Assembly (NCBI GenBank): GCA_002707645.1
Contig: PANN01000007.1
Span: 14,298-78,297 of the forward strand
Length of the DNA stretch: 64,000 bases
Source: Fidelibacterota bacterium
GTDB taxonomy: Bacteria > Fidelibacterota > Marinisomatia > SCGC-AAA003-L08 > D37C17
Direction: 5' to 3'
Under the pieces are notes generated by a model. That model had not been told where the DNA came from, searched no databases, and was given only the letters and a program-made list of their open reading frames with translations. Each line of letters opens with the position of its first letter. Positions within the stretch are counted from its first letter, which is position 1. Below are positions 36,916 through 46,273 of this stretch, in pieces. The translations under genes were made by a program, and so were the position numbers.

Positions 36916-37890
36916 CTAATCTTTCATGAATTGGCTTATATCCATACCAAATTTCAAATTAAGTTCACCTAATTTCTCATTAAGCTCTGTTAAAGATTTT
37001 CTACCAAAGTTCTTAAATTTTAGCATTTCACTTTCATCCTTACTAACCAAATCAGAAATTTGATGTATACCCGCTGCTTGCAAGCAATTATGACTTCTTA
37101 CAGATAATTCCATTTCATCAATACTCTTTAATAAAGTTGCTTTGATTTCGATTGCCTGATTTGCTTCTTCATTATCAATTGCCTTAATTCTTGTAGCATC
37201 ATCAAACATAAAGAAGGATAAATGCTGAATAAGAATACTTGCAGCATGATTAATACAATCTTTTGCTGAAGTTGAACCATCAGTATCAACTTCTAGCAAT
37301 AATCTTTCTTGACCTTCAGTAGATGCTGGAATAGGTATAACTTCCCAAGCAACATTGAGGACAGGATTAAAAATAGAATCAACAGCAATCGTTCCAAGTG
37401 TATCATCAGATCTCTTATTACTTTCAGAACCAACGTAACCTTTGCCCCTAGAAACACGAATTTCAATTTCTAAAGAAGTTTTTTTATTGAAAGTCATTAT
37501 AGGCAAAGAACCATTAATAACTGAAAAATCATCTAAATATTTATTTAATTCCTCTGCTTTAAAGACTCCAGCATTATCATAGTTAAGTTTAAATGAAATT
37601 AATTCACTTGTAACATCATCATTCATTTTAAATCTTATTTTTTTAAAGTTTAGAATGATATCTGGAAGATCTTCAGAAACACCTTTAATAGTTGAAAATT
37701 CATGCGATACTCCATCAATTTTAATTGATGTTATTGCAGCACCAGGTAAAGTAGTTAATAAAGTTCTTCTAAGTGCATTACCAACTGTTACAGCATAACC
37801 TCTATCAAATGGCTCAACGCTAACTTTTGCATAACTTTTTTTATCATCTTCAAATTTAATATTTAAATCATTAAAATATTTTACTGACAT
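36916..37890 (-). CDS. rpoA: RNA polymerase alpha subunit
   Basis: The alpha subunit dimer nucleates RNA polymerase assembly, and its C-terminal domain touches promoter DNA and activators. The 324 residues contain the N-terminal domain (GYAVTVGNALRRTLLTTLPG near residue 30) and a C-terminal domain (about 250-315, LSVRSHNCLQAAGIHQISDL and FGRKSLTELNEKLGEL), so both parts are intact. It lies between rpsD and rplQ with 12-13 nt gaps. Confidence 0.98.
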   Translation of the reverse strand: MSVKYFNDLNIKFEDDKKSYAKVSVEPFDRGYAVTVGNALRRTLLTTLPGAAITSIKIDGVSHEFSTIKGVSEDLPDIILNFKKIRFKMNDDVTSELISFKLNYDNAGVFKAEELNKYLDDFSVINGSLPIMTFNKKTSLEIEIRVSRGKGYVGSESNKRSDDTLGTIAVDSIFNPVLNVAWEVIPIPASTEGQERLLLEVDTDGSTSAKDCINHAASILIQHLSFFMFDDATRIKAIDNEEANQAIEIKATLLKSIDEMELSVRSHNCLQAAGIHQISDLVSKDESEMLKFKNFGRKSLTELNEKLGELNLKFGMDISQFMKD

Positions 37891-37902
37891 AATTAATTTC
37901 CT

Positions 37903-38514
37903 TTATTTTGAATATAACTCAACTACTAATTGTTCATTTAACGGTTCTAATATTTCATCTCTTGTTGGAGATTTATCAAAAGTTCCTCTTAGTTTACTTT
38001 TATCAAGAGTCAACCAAGGCATAGGATTATCACTTTTAATTCTTCTCATAGAATTAAGAAATATATCATTTTTTCTACTTTTGCTCCTTACTTCAATTAT
38101 ATCTCCATCACTTAAGTTGTAAGAAGGTATATTTACTACCTTGTTATTAACTAGGAAGTGCTTATGAGAAACTAATTGTCTAGCTGCACTTCTTGTGTTA
38201 GCAAGACCTAATCTATAAATAGTATTATCTAATCTAGACTCGAGTGAAATCAATAGATTATCACCAGTTGCACCCATTTTATTATTTGCTTTTTTAAAAT
38301 AGTTTCTAAATTGTTTTTCTAGAATACCATACAAATATTTAATTCTTTGTTTTTCTCTTAATTGAACACCATAGTTAGATAATTTTCTTCTCCTTGATTG
38401 ACCATGTTGGCCTGGAGGATAATTTTTTCTAATCGAAGAGAACTTTTCTGATTCAAACACAGGAAATTCTAATCTTCTACATATTCTTGCTCTTGGACCT
38501 CTATATCTTGCCAT
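37903..38514 (-). CDS. rpsD: Ribosomal protein S4
   Basis: S4 initiates assembly of the 30S body. The 203 residues start MARYRGPRARICRRL and contain YPPGQHGQSRRRKLSNYGVQ and the S4 RNA-binding domain (LDNTIYRLGLANTRSAARQL-VSHKHFLVN). The zinc-binding Cys cluster found in some S4 proteins is absent. In other bacteria S4 represses its own alpha operon; no leader structure was examined in detail here. It follows rpsK by 11 nt. Confidence 0.98.
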   Translation of the reverse strand: MARYRGPRARICRRLEFPVFESEKFSSIRKNYPPGQHGQSRRRKLSNYGVQLREKQRIKYLYGILEKQFRNYFKKANNKMGATGDNLLISLESRLDNTIYRLGLANTRSAARQLVSHKHFLVNNKVVNIPSYNLSDGDIIEVRSKSRKNDIFLNSMRRIKSDNPMPWLTLDKSKLRGTFDKSPTRDEILEPLNEQLVVELYSK

Positions 38515-38525
38515 TTAATGCTCCT

Positions 38526-38906
38526 TTAAACTCTTCTCTTTTTAGAAGGTCTACATCCATTATGAGGAATTGGAGTTAAATCCATTATTCCCGTTACTTT
38601 TAAACCTGAAGCCATCAATGCCCGCACAGCAGCTTCTCTTCCACCACCTGGACCTTTAATCATTACTTCAATAGTTGTTAAACCTCTTGAAATTCCATCC
38701 GCAGCTGCTTTTTCTGCAGCCTGAGCAGCAGCAAATGGTGTATTTTTTCTTGAACCTTTAAAGCCTACCATCCCAGAACTTGCCCATGAAATTGTATTGC
38801 CATATTTATCAGTTAAAGTTATAACTGTATTATTAAATGTTGACTTGATAAAAGCAATACCTTGAGGATCAACTTTTGCTTTTTTCTTATTTGATTGTTT
38901 CGCCAT
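38526..38906 (-). CDS. rpsK: Ribosomal protein S11
   Basis: S11 lies on the 30S platform near the mRNA exit. The 126 residues show [39 protein letters not shown]-like and the C-terminal [18 protein letters not shown] signature. It sits between rpsM and rpsD in the normal alpha-operon order, with 11-nt gaps on both sides. Confidence 0.98.
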   Translation of the reverse strand: MAKQSNKKKAKVDPQGIAFIKSTFNNTVITLTDKYGNTISWASSGMVGFKGSRKNTPFAAAQAAEKAAADGISRGLTTIEVMIKGPGGGREAAVRALMASGLKVTGIMDLTPIPHNGCRPSKKRRV

Positions 38907-38917
38907 AAATTAAACCT

Positions 38918-39292
38918 TTAAACCGCCTTTTTCTTATTTGCTATAGTTTTCTTTTTACCTTTTCGTGTTCTTGAATTATTTTTAGTATTTTGGCCATTAA
39001 CAGGCAACCCTCTTTTATGTCTTAACCCTCTATATGCTCCAATATCAATTAATCTTTTGATATTTCTTCCAACTTGACTTCGCAATTCTCCTTCAACAAG
39101 ATAATTTTCTGATAGTTCATTTCTTATCTTTAAAATCTGTTCTTCATTTAACTGATTTGTTTTAGTTTTTGGATTAATATCAATAGCCTTTAAAATTAAT
39201 TTTGATTTTGCTAATCCAATACCAAAAATATAAGTTAAACTTATTAAGATTGATTTATTTGCTGGTAAATCTACTCCTGATATTCTAGCCAT
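38918..39292 (-). CDS. rpsM: Ribosomal protein S13
   Basis: S13 is in the 30S head and contacts tRNA and the 50S subunit. I place the start at ATG 39292 ([19 protein letters not shown]), giving 124 residues, the family norm. An in-frame ATG at 39328 lies inside rpmJ and adds residues unlike S13. The C-terminal [20 protein letters not shown] is diagnostic. The start codon is 1 nt after the rpmJ stop, so the two are translationally coupled. Confidence 0.97.
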   Translation of the reverse strand: MARISGVDLPANKSILISLTYIFGIGLAKSKLILKAIDINPKTKTNQLNEEQILKIRNELSENYLVEGELRSQVGRNIKRLIDIGAYRGLRHKRGLPVNGQNTKNNSRTRKGKKKTIANKKKAV

Positions 39293-39293
39293 A

Positions 39294-39407
39294 CTATCCT
39301 TGCCTTTGCTTATGTTTAGGATTTTCACATATTACACGCACAACGCCACTGCGTCTAATAATTTTACATTTAATACATATTTTTTTTACTGATGATCTTA
39401 CTTTCAT
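39294..39407 (-). CDS. rpmJ: Ribosomal protein L36
   Basis: This small gene encodes 37 residues: [20 protein letters not shown] up to residue 20, then [17 protein letters not shown], ending in TAG. The zinc ligands Cys11, Cys14, Cys27 and His32 are all present, so it is the zinc-binding (C+) form. It lies in the standard place between infA and rpsM, 15 nt after infA and 1 nt before the rpsM ATG. The match to L36 is essentially full length. Confidence 0.97.
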   Translation of the reverse strand: MKVRSSVKKICIKCKIIRRSGVVRVICENPKHKQRQG

Positions 39408-39422
39408 AATTATATTACCATA

Positions 39423-39638
39423 TTAGTATCTAAAAACAATTCTTCCTTTACTTAAATCATAAGGAGACATTTCTATTTTTACCTTATCTCCAGGCATTAG
39501 TTTTATATAATGCATTCTCATTTTACCTGATACATGAGCTAAAATAACATGCTCGTTATCTAAAACTACCCTAAATGTAGCATTAGGTAATGTTTCTTGT
39601 ATCTTTCCATCAACTTCTATAGGTTTTTCTTTTGCCAT
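39423..39638 (-). CDS. infA: Translation initiation factor IF-1
   Basis: IF-1 binds the 30S A site during initiation. The 71 residues form the S1-like OB fold ([20 protein letters not shown], then [20 protein letters not shown] and [14 protein letters not shown]), matching the family from end to end. The gene sits between map and rpmJ, 6 nt after map. Confidence 0.98.
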   Translation of the reverse strand: MAKEKPIEVDGKIQETLPNATFRVVLDNEHVILAHVSGKMRMHYIKLMPGDKVKIEMSPYDLSKGRIVFRY

Positions 39639-39644
39639 ATTTTT

Positions 39645-40388
39645 CTAAGCTGTTAAAATTTTCACTTTATTATCTATTAAAGCTATAGAATGCTCAAAAT
39701 GTGCTGAAGGTGAACCATCAGAAGTTGAAATAGTCCAATTATCTTCTTTTGTATAAACCTCAAAACTACCCATATTAATCATGGGTTCTATAGCTAAACA
39801 TAAACCATCTTCAATTAAAGGTCCTTGGTTATAAATACCAAAATTAGGGACTTGCGGCTCTTCATGTAATTTCCTTCCAATTCCATGTCCAACTAATTCT
39901 CTAACAACACTAAAACCATTTTTTTCAACAAAATTCTGTATAACTGAACCAATATTACCTATTTTAGCATTAACCTTAACCTCTTTAATACCTAACATAA
40001 GTGATTCTCTAGTTACATCTAATAATTTTTGTTTTTCACTAGAAATACTACCAACAGAAAATGTTTTTGCATGATCACCATAAAAATCGTCACAAATTGT
40101 TCCAACATCAATCCCAATAATCTCACCATCTTTCAGAACTCTATTACTTGGAACCCCATGTACAACTTCATCTTCGATTGAAACACATAAAGTACCTGGA
40201 AAACCATATAATCCCTTAAAACCTGGAATCGCATTATTTTTTCTAATAAAATTTTCTGCAATTTCATCCAATTCGATGGTTGTAATACCTGGTTTAACAT
40301 GTTCTTCAATTAGAAACAAAGTGTCTTTTACAATTTGTCCTGCACGATACAATTTTTCAATCTCAGATTTATTCTTAAGATGAATCAT
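39645..40388 (-). CDS. map: Methionine aminopeptidase, type I
   Basis: Map removes the initiator Met from nascent proteins using two metal ions. The 247 residues show the ligand-bearing segments IGIDVGTICDDFYGDHAKTF, VGHGIGRKLHEEPQVPN, LCLAIEPMINMG and SAHFEHSIALID. It lacks an N-terminal zinc extension, so it is type Ia. It directly follows secY (1 nt); the adk gene often found between secY and map is missing. Confidence 0.97.
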   Translation of the reverse strand: MIHLKNKSEIEKLYRAGQIVKDTLFLIEEHVKPGITTIELDEIAENFIRKNNAIPGFKGLYGFPGTLCVSIEDEVVHGVPSNRVLKDGEIIGIDVGTICDDFYGDHAKTFSVGSISSEKQKLLDVTRESLMLGIKEVKVNAKIGNIGSVIQNFVEKNGFSVVRELVGHGIGRKLHEEPQVPNFGIYNQGPLIEDGLCLAIEPMINMGSFEVYTKEDNWTISTSDGSPSAHFEHSIALIDNKVKILTA

Positions 40389-40389
40389 T

Positions 40390-41721
40390 TTAGTATCTTC
40401 TAGAACGTCCTCTTATTTTACCTTTATTCAAAAAGCCATCGTAGTTTCTCATTAACATATGAGACTCTACTTGTTGCAAAGTATCTAATGCAACTCCTAC
40501 AATTATTAATAAACTTGTTCCTCCATAAAAACTTGCTAAAGAATAACTAATATCTTCATTAAAAGCCCTAAATAAAATTATAGGGAATACAGCAATAAGA
40601 GCTAAGAAAATTGAAGAAGGTAATGTAACTCTTGTTAAAATTCTATCGATATAATCAGATGTAGCTTTACCTGGTCTTACCCCAGGAATAAATCCTCCCT
40701 GTTTTTTCATATTATCTGCGACATCTACAGGATTAAACGCTATTGCAGTATAAAAATATGTAAAAATAATAATTAATAAAGCAAAGAAAATTGAATATAC
40801 AAAGTGAGTTGGTGAAAAATATATCCTAAGAGCATCTCCAAAACCACTATCAGGAAAAAATGAAGCAACAGTGTTAGGCAAAAACATTAAAGCTTGAGCA
40901 AAGATAATTGGCATTACACCGGCTGTTAAAATTCTTAATGGTATATGGGAAGCTTGTCCACCATAAACTTTCCTACCAACTACTCTTTTAGCATATTGAA
41001 CAGGAATTTTCCTTACTCCTGTGTTGACTAACACAACGACAAAAGTAATAACAAACATTAAAATTGCAAGAAAAATATATCTATAAGGATTTGATGTAAT
41101 ATTGAACCATTCTGCCTGAAAAACAAATGGTGCCTGTGCAAGGATTCCACACATTATAATTAATGAAATACCATTACCTAAACCATAATCTGAGATTTGT
41201 TCACCCAACCACATTATAAAGATTGTTCCTGTAACTAATGTTATTATGGTAACGAAATAAAAATAAAAACTACCATCAGGAACAACAGAAGCCCCATTAT
41301 TTAATTTAATGCTAGACAAATAAACTGAAACACCAATTGATTGCATGCTTGCTATCAGTACCGTTCCATATCTAGTTAACTGAATAATTTTTCTTCTTCC
41401 TAACTCACCCTCTTTTTGTAATTTTTGGAAATAGGGAACCACGGAACCTAATAATTGAATAATAATTGAAGCTGATATATAAGGCATTATTCCAAGAGTA
41501 AAAATTGATGCTTGTGAAAAAAATCCTCCCACAAAAGTATCATAAAGACCAAGTAAAGAATTTTGCTGAGTGGCTTGATCCATAAAGCTCTTTAAAACAC
41601 CTTTATCAACACCAGGCACTGGGACTTTTCCACCTAGTCTATAGATTAATAACATAAAACCAGTAAAAGCTAATTTTTTTCTTAAATCACTAATCCTAAA
41701 TATATTTAGAAATTTATTCAT
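40390..41721 (-). CDS. secY: Protein translocase channel SecY
   Basis: SecY is the central pore of the Sec translocon that exports the signal-peptide proteins seen elsewhere in the window. The 443 residues have about ten membrane helices, the plug-region segment GIMPYISASIIIQLL and the SecA/ribosome-binding loops (KKQGGFIPGVRPGKATSDYI near residue 345). Its ATG overlaps the rplO stop by 1 nt. Confidence 0.98.
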   Translation of the reverse strand: MNKFLNIFRISDLRKKLAFTGFMLLIYRLGGKVPVPGVDKGVLKSFMDQATQQNSLLGLYDTFVGGFFSQASIFTLGIMPYISASIIIQLLGSVVPYFQKLQKEGELGRRKIIQLTRYGTVLIASMQSIGVSVYLSSIKLNNGASVVPDGSFYFYFVTIITLVTGTIFIMWLGEQISDYGLGNGISLIIMCGILAQAPFVFQAEWFNITSNPYRYIFLAILMFVITFVVVLVNTGVRKIPVQYAKRVVGRKVYGGQASHIPLRILTAGVMPIIFAQALMFLPNTVASFFPDSGFGDALRIYFSPTHFVYSIFFALLIIIFTYFYTAIAFNPVDVADNMKKQGGFIPGVRPGKATSDYIDRILTRVTLPSSIFLALIAVFPIILFRAFNEDISYSLASFYGGTSLLIIVGVALDTLQQVESHMLMRNYDGFLNKGKIRGRSRRY

Positions 41722-42170
41722 TATACAAAAATAGCCTTTCCACCAGCTTTTTCAATTTTTATTAGAGCAGATTTACTAAAAAAATTAGCAGAAATTTCTA
41801 AAGATTTTTTTAATTCACCCTTAGAAAGAACTTTTAGAGGGATATCTTTAGATTTAATTAGATTATTTTTATATAAAAAATCATGATCAACTTTTGAAAC
41901 TTTTAAATCAGAAATTTTCTCCAAATTTATAGTCTGATAATTATTTTTATATCTATGGACTTTAGAAAAGATTTTCATACCTCTTTTAGGTAATCTTCTC
42001 ATTAATGGAGTTTGACCTCCTTCAAAATGGAATTTAGCTTTTGTACCAGAACGAGCTTTATATCCGTTATGACCTTTACCTGCTGTTCTTCCTTGTCCAG
42101 TAGCATTTCCTCTTCCTATTCTTTTTCTACCAGATATTGAACCTTCTTTATATTTTAAAGTATATGACAT
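41721..42170 (-). CDS. rplO: Ribosomal protein L15
   Basis: L15 is a 50S assembly protein. The 149 residues show KRIGRGNATGQGRTAGKGHN near the N-terminus, FEGGQTPLMRRLPKRGMK, and a C-terminal segment ending KIEKAGGKAIFV. It sits between rpmD and secY, the conserved spc-operon order. Confidence 0.97.
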   Translation of the reverse strand: MSYTLKYKEGSISGRKRIGRGNATGQGRTAGKGHNGYKARSGTKAKFHFEGGQTPLMRRLPKRGMKIFSKVHRYKNNYQTINLEKISDLKVSKVDHDFLYKNNLIKSKDIPLKVLSKGELKKSLEISANFFSKSALIKIEKAGGKAIFV

Positions 42171-42171
42171 T

Positions 42172-42354
42172 TTATAATTCCCTTACTCGAACTAAATGCT
42201 TGACCTTGTTTACCATTCCTACATGAGCAGGATCATTATTCACAACAACAGGTGAATTTAATTTTTTGATTCCAAGAGCTTTTATAGTTGCTTTAGTTTT
42301 CTTATTATAACCAATCGCACTTTTAAATTGTGTTATTTCTATTTTATTTGACAT
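42172..42354 (-). CDS. rpmD: Ribosomal protein L30
   Basis: L30 is a small 50S protein of about 60 residues, as here. The sequence ITQFKSAIGYNKKTKATIKA, then LGIKKLNSPVVVNNDPAHVG and a C-terminal VKHLVRVREL matches the family from end to end. It lies 1 nt after rpsE and 1 nt before rplO. Confidence 0.96.
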   Translation of the reverse strand: MSNKIEITQFKSAIGYNKKTKATIKALGIKKLNSPVVVNNDPAHVGMVNKVKHLVRVREL

Positions 42355-42355
42355 T

Positions 42356-42862
42356 TTAATTAAATAATTCTTTCATTGTTATACCCCTATCCTTTGAAAC
42401 TTGAAGAGGATCTCTCAATTCTTTTAATGCTTCGACAACAGCTCTTACAACATTTAAAGCATTAGTTGAACCAGTATTTTTTGTTAAAATATTAGTTACT
42501 CCAACTTGTTCTAAAACAGCTCTTACTGGTCCTCCAGCTATAATACCTGTACCAGGAGAAGCTGGTTTTAACATAAGCTTAACCGAACCATACTTGATAT
42601 CAACTCTATGCGGGATAGTTCCTTTAATAATAGGAGCTTTGAAAATACTTTTTTTAGCGATTTCTTTTGCTTTATTTACAGCAGCAGCGACTTCATTTGC
42701 TTTACCAAAACCTATTCCTACATGACTATTTCCATCACCTACAACAACGATAGCATTAAATCTCATTCTTCTACCACCTGTTGTAGATTTTGAGACTCTA
42801 TTTATTTGAACTACAAATTCGTCTTGTAGTTGTAAATCAGTTGGACTTATAATGTTATTCAT
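42356..42862 (-). CDS. rpsE: Ribosomal protein S5
   Basis: S5 acts in decoding fidelity and the mRNA entry helicase region. The 168 residues have the double-stranded-RNA-binding-like N-domain (VQINRVSKSTTGGRRMRFNA, then VGDGNSHVGIGFGKANEV) and the C-domain (VLEQVGVTNILTKNTGSTNA). It lies between rplR and rpmD, 22 nt after rplR. Confidence 0.98.
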   Translation of the reverse strand: MNNIISPTDLQLQDEFVVQINRVSKSTTGGRRMRFNAIVVVGDGNSHVGIGFGKANEVAAAVNKAKEIAKKSIFKAPIIKGTIPHRVDIKYGSVKLMLKPASPGTGIIAGGPVRAVLEQVGVTNILTKNTGSTNALNVVRAVVEALKELRDPLQVSKDRGITMKELFN

Positions 42863-42884
42863 TTATTATTTACCTATTAATATA

Positions 42885-43250
42885 TTAAATACTAATACCC
42901 TTTTCTTTAATAGCATCAACAACAGCCTTAACTCTTCCATGAAATTGGTATCCATTTCTATCAAAAATAACTTTTTCAATTTTATTATTTTTAATCTTGT
43001 CAGCAAGCATGTATCCTACTTCAGTACTTTTAATAACTTTGCTCATAGATTTGACTTTTTTCCTTAAATCATTATCCATAGAGGATGATGAGAATAATGT
43101 AACATTTTTATTATCATCAAGTAATTGACCATAAATATGCTTGTTAGATTTAAAGATTACTAATCTAGGATACTTACCTAACGTTCCTAATGACTTTTTG
43201 GTTCTTAACTTCTTTTTTAAATATTTTTTTCTTTTATCATTTAAAGACAT
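42885..43250 (-). CDS. rplR: Ribosomal protein L18
   Basis: L18 binds 5S rRNA together with L5. The 121 residues contain PRLVIFKSNKHIYGQLLDD, the helix VGYMLADKIKNNKIEKVIFD and the conserved C-terminal YQFHGRVKAVVDAIKEKGIS. It sits between rplF (23-nt gap) and rpsE. Confidence 0.97.
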   Translation of the reverse strand: MSLNDKRKKYLKKKLRTKKSLGTLGKYPRLVIFKSNKHIYGQLLDDNKNVTLFSSSSMDNDLRKKVKSMSKVIKSTEVGYMLADKIKNNKIEKVIFDRNGYQFHGRVKAVVDAIKEKGISI

Positions 43251-43273
43251 ATTAATTTATCCTAATATAAATA

Positions 43274-43819
43274 TTAACTTGCTCCACCAACAACTTTACC
43301 AGCTTTTCTCCTTACAATCTCATCTGAATACTTTATCCCTTTTCCTTTGTACGGCTCTGGCTTTCTCATCGATCTAATTTTTGCAGCAAAATCTCCAACG
43401 TTTTGCTTATGATATCCTTTAACAACTATAGTAGTTTGATCAGGAGTTGAAACTGTTAGACTATCAGGAATTTGAAAATAGATAGGGTGAGAGAATCCAA
43501 CATTAATGAGTAACAAATCACCTTTCTTTTCAGCAGTATATCCAACACCTACTAGCAGTAATTTTTTTTCAAATCCAATTGAAACACCAACAACCATATT
43601 TTGCAATAAAGATCGATATAAACCATGTAATTCTTTATCTTTTCTATTATCAGAGTTTCTTTTGACTGTTATAATACTATTTTTAACTGATATGTCTATC
43701 TTTGAATCATAACTCATATTTAATTGACCTAATTGGCCTTTAACTAAAATAGAGTCTTTAGATACATCAACATCTACGTTTCCTGGTATTGAAATTGGTT
43801 GTTTTCCTATATTTGACAT
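43274..43819 (-). CDS. rplF: Ribosomal protein L6
   Basis: L6 lies near the factor-binding site of the 50S subunit. The 181 residues form the two duplicated domains, with GKQPISIPGNVDVDVSKDS at the N-terminus and the family signature IRSMRKPEPYKGKGIKYSDE near residue 150. It follows rpsH by 12 nt in the usual spc order. Confidence 0.98.
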   Translation of the reverse strand: MSNIGKQPISIPGNVDVDVSKDSILVKGQLGQLNMSYDSKIDISVKNSIITVKRNSDNRKDKELHGLYRSLLQNMVVGVSIGFEKKLLLVGVGYTAEKKGDLLLINVGFSHPIYFQIPDSLTVSTPDQTTIVVKGYHKQNVGDFAAKIRSMRKPEPYKGKGIKYSDEIVRRKAGKVVGGAS

Positions 43820-43831
43820 TTTTTCTTAACT

Positions 43832-44230
43832 TTACCATACATGGCAAAGTATTTCTCCTCCAATATTTAAATTTTTTGCTTTTTTATTTGACATAACACC
43901 TTTTGAAGTAGAGATAATAGATATTCCCATACCGTTTAAAACTCTGGGTAATTTTTCAACAGATACATATTCTCTACAACCAGGAGTGCTTATTCTTTTA
44001 AGTCCCCTAATAACAGGTTTATCATCATAGCTGTATTTCAAGTAAACACGTAAAATACCTTGCTTTTTATCTTCAATTTTAACGTAGTCGCGAATAAAAT
44101 ACTCTTCCTTTAAGATAAATAGTATTCGAATATTTACATTAGAACATTTAACATCTACCCATTTTTTGGAAATGGCACTTGCATTTCGAATTCGTGTTAA
44201 TAAATCTGCTATTGGATCATTCATACTCAT
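43832..44230 (-). CDS. rpsH: Ribosomal protein S8
   Basis: S8 binds helix 21 of 16S rRNA and, in E. coli, represses the spc operon. The 132 residues show MNDPIADLLTRIRNAS at the N-terminus and the C-terminal signature GMGISIISTSKGVMSNKKAK with a final GGEILCHVW. It sits between rpsN and rplF. Confidence 0.98.
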   Translation of the reverse strand: MSMNDPIADLLTRIRNASAISKKWVDVKCSNVNIRILFILKEEYFIRDYVKIEDKKQGILRVYLKYSYDDKPVIRGLKRISTPGCREYVSVEKLPRVLNGMGISIISTSKGVMSNKKAKNLNIGGEILCHVW

Positions 44231-44243
44231 AATTTTATTCCTT

Positions 44244-44549
44244 TTACCAGCTTGCTTTCTTTAAACCTGGAACTCTACCCTTTGTAGCAAGTTCTCTAAG
44301 AGATATCCTTGATAAACCAAACTTTCTATAATAACCTCTTGGTCTTCCAGTTAAATTACATCTATTTCTAATCCTTATAGGATTTGCATCTCTAGGTAGT
44401 TTTTCTAATTGCATGTATGCTAATCTCTTTTCTTCAATAGAAGTTTTGGGATTTTTAACGACAGATAACAACTCTTCTCTTTTTATCTTAAATTTTTCAA
44501 CTAATTTCTGACGTTGAATATTTTTAACAACTTTAGATTTCTTAGCCAT
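44244..44549 (-). CDS. rpsN: Ribosomal protein S14 (long, zinc-free form)
   Basis: S14 is a 30S head protein. At 101 residues, with [20 protein letters not shown] and VPGLKKASW at the end, it is the long form without the two C-x-x-C zinc pairs. The L36 at 39294-39407 is in contrast the zinc form. Its ATG overlaps the rplE stop by 1 nt. Confidence 0.97.
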   Translation of the reverse strand: MAKKSKVVKNIQRQKLVEKFKIKREELLSVVKNPKTSIEEKRLAYMQLEKLPRDANPIRIRNRCNLTGRPRGYYRKFGLSRISLRELATKGRVPGLKKASW

Positions 44550-45124
44550 TATTTACCTTTTTTCTTAATTTTATACTCATTAATAGGAAATCCAAAACCA
44601 ACCAATAATTCGTAAGCATGTAAGTCATTATCAGTATTTGTTGTGATAGTAATATTTATACCTCTAATAGTATTTACTTTATCATAATTAATTTCAGAGA
44701 AAATAATTTGTTCAGAAATACCGAAGTTATAATTACCTCGACCATCAAAACCTTTAGAGGGAAGACCTCTGAAATCTCTAATTCTTGGTGATGAGATTGA
44801 AATAAATCTATCTAGAAATTCATACATTTTTGCACCTCTAAGAGTAACTTTAACTCCAACTGGATCTCCAATTCTTAATTTAAAGTTAGAAATTGCTTTT
44901 CTTGCTTTAGTGATTACTGGTTTTTGACCTGTAATAATTGTCATTTCATCAATTGCTTTAGCTAAACTATTTTTATTATCTTTTGCATCACCAATTCCCA
45001 TATTTAAAACAATTTTTTCTATTTTAGGTAATTGCATAACATTTTTAATGTCTAATTTTTCCTTAAGCAAAGGCTTAATACTATCTTTATATAAATCGAA
45101 TAATCTTGGACTATAATTTTTCAT
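44549..45124 (-). CDS. rplE: Ribosomal protein L5
   Basis: L5 binds 5S rRNA and contacts P-site tRNA. The 191 residues contain [40 protein letters not shown] and the conserved [20 protein letters not shown]. It overlaps rplX and rpsN by 1 nt on each side, indicating coupled translation. Confidence 0.98.
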   Translation of the reverse strand: MKNYSPRLFDLYKDSIKPLLKEKLDIKNVMQLPKIEKIVLNMGIGDAKDNKNSLAKAIDEMTIITGQKPVITKARKAISNFKLRIGDPVGVKVTLRGAKMYEFLDRFISISSPRIRDFRGLPSKGFDGRGNYNFGISEQIIFSEINYDKVNTIRGINITITTNTDNDLHAYELLVGFGFPINEYKIKKKGK

Positions 45125-45432
45125 TAATCTATTTTATTACCATTTTTTTTATTAATTCTATAACGCTTACCATCCTTATCAATACCAAATCCAACTTTTA
45201 CTAATTTTCCTTTATTCATTAAACCAAGATTAGATAAATTTATAGATAATTCTTTTTCTATAATTCCACCTTGAGGATTATCTTGAGTTGGTCTTATATG
45301 TTTTTTAGCTTTATTTATTCCTTCAACAATTGCTCTGTTTTTTTCTTTTATAATTTTAACTACTCTACCAGATTCTCCTTTATAAGAGCCGGCTAAAACC
45401 ATAACTGTATCTTCTCTCTTTATTTTATTCAT
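45124..45432 (-). CDS. rplX: Ribosomal protein L24
   Basis: L24 is one of the assembly-initiator proteins of the 50S subunit. The 102 residues contain the KOW motif DTVMVLAGSYKGESGRVVKI and NKAKKHIRPTQDNPQGGIIE, typical of the family. It lies 2 nt after rplN and overlaps rplE by 1 nt. Confidence 0.97.
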   Translation of the reverse strand: MNKIKREDTVMVLAGSYKGESGRVVKIIKEKNRAIVEGINKAKKHIRPTQDNPQGGIIEKELSINLSNLGLMNKGKLVKVGFGIDKDGKRYRINKKNGNKID

Positions 45433-45434
45433 AA

Positions 45435-45803
45435 TTAAATAACCTCTGGTGCTAAAGATAGAATTTTCATATATTTTTTTTCTCTTAACTCTCTTGCAAC
45501 AGGTCCAAAGACTCTAGTACCTGCAGGCTCATTTTGATTATCAATAATAACTACTGCATTATCGTCAAATCTAATATAAGAGCCATCTTTTCTTTTAGAT
45601 TCTTTTCTTACTCTAACGACTACGGCCTTTCTAACAGTGCCTTTTTTTACATTTGAATTAGGAATTGCTTTTTTTACAGTAACAACAATCATATCTCCCA
45701 ATCTAGCATATCGTTTTCTAGAACCACCTAATACTTTAATACACAGCGCTTGTTTAGCACCCGTATTATCAGCAACATTTAGTCTTGTTTCTTGTTGAAT
45801 CAT
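45435..45803 (-). CDS. rplN: Ribosomal protein L14
   Basis: L14 forms an intersubunit bridge. The 122 residues start [20 protein letters not shown], with the signature [20 protein letters not shown] and the C-terminal [20 protein letters not shown]. Length and sequence match the family throughout. It sits 1 nt after rpsQ. Confidence 0.98.
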   Translation of the reverse strand: MIQQETRLNVADNTGAKQALCIKVLGGSRKRYARLGDMIVVTVKKAIPNSNVKKGTVRKAVVVRVRKESKRKDGSYIRFDDNAVVIIDNQNEPAGTRVFGPVARELREKKYMKILSLAPEVI

Positions 45804-45804
45804 A

Positions 45805-46062
45805 TTATATTTTAGCTGCTTTCTTTAAAATTTTTTTTACACGCCATCTTTTAAGTTTACTCAAAGGTTTTGATTCTTCAATTAATACGGTATCACCACA
45901 CTCACACTTATTGTTTTCATCATGTACATAATACTTTTTAGAAAATTTTACATATTTCTTATATACAGGGTGTGGAAAACTTCTAACAATATTAACAACT
46001 ACAGTTTTATCCATAGTATTTGATTGAACTAAACCACTTAATTCTTTTCTATTATTATCCAT
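45805..46062 (-). CDS. rpsQ: Ribosomal protein S17
   Basis: S17 is a primary 16S rRNA-binding protein with an OB fold. The 85 residues show [40 protein letters not shown] and [12 protein letters not shown]. It lies between rpmC (4-nt gap) and rplN. Confidence 0.97.
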   Translation of the reverse strand: MDNNRKELSGLVQSNTMDKTVVVNIVRSFPHPVYKKYVKFSKKYYVHDENNKCECGDTVLIEESKPLSKLKRWRVKKILKKAAKI

Positions 46063-46066
46063 AAAT

Positions 46067-46270
46067 TTATTTTCTTAATCCTAATTCAAATTGTCTTATA
46101 AATGTTTTAACTCTAGCAATATCTTTCTTATTCTGATTAATTTTTTTTGGATCTTCTAATTGCTGAAGAGTTTTTTGAAACCTATAATTTAACATAGAAT
46201 CATTTAGTTCAGTTAATTTTTTATTTAATTCATCCAAAGTTAAATCTTTAATATTTTTCTTTTTTGCCAT
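46067..46270 (-). CDS. rpmC: Ribosomal protein L29
   Basis: L29 is a small two-helix protein at the exit tunnel and part of the signal recognition/trigger factor docking site. The 67 residues include [20 protein letters not shown] and [17 protein letters not shown]. It lies between rplP (3-nt gap) and rpsQ in the S10 order. Confidence 0.96.
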   Translation of the reverse strand: MAKKKNIKDLTLDELNKKLTELNDSMLNYRFQKTLQQLEDPKKINQNKKDIARVKTFIRQFELGLRK

Positions 46271-46273
46271 TTT

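Noticed and set aside
39293-39328. Upstream start for S13
   Set aside because: The extra residues come from the alternative frame of rpmJ and do not match S13; [10 protein letters not shown] is the family N-terminus.
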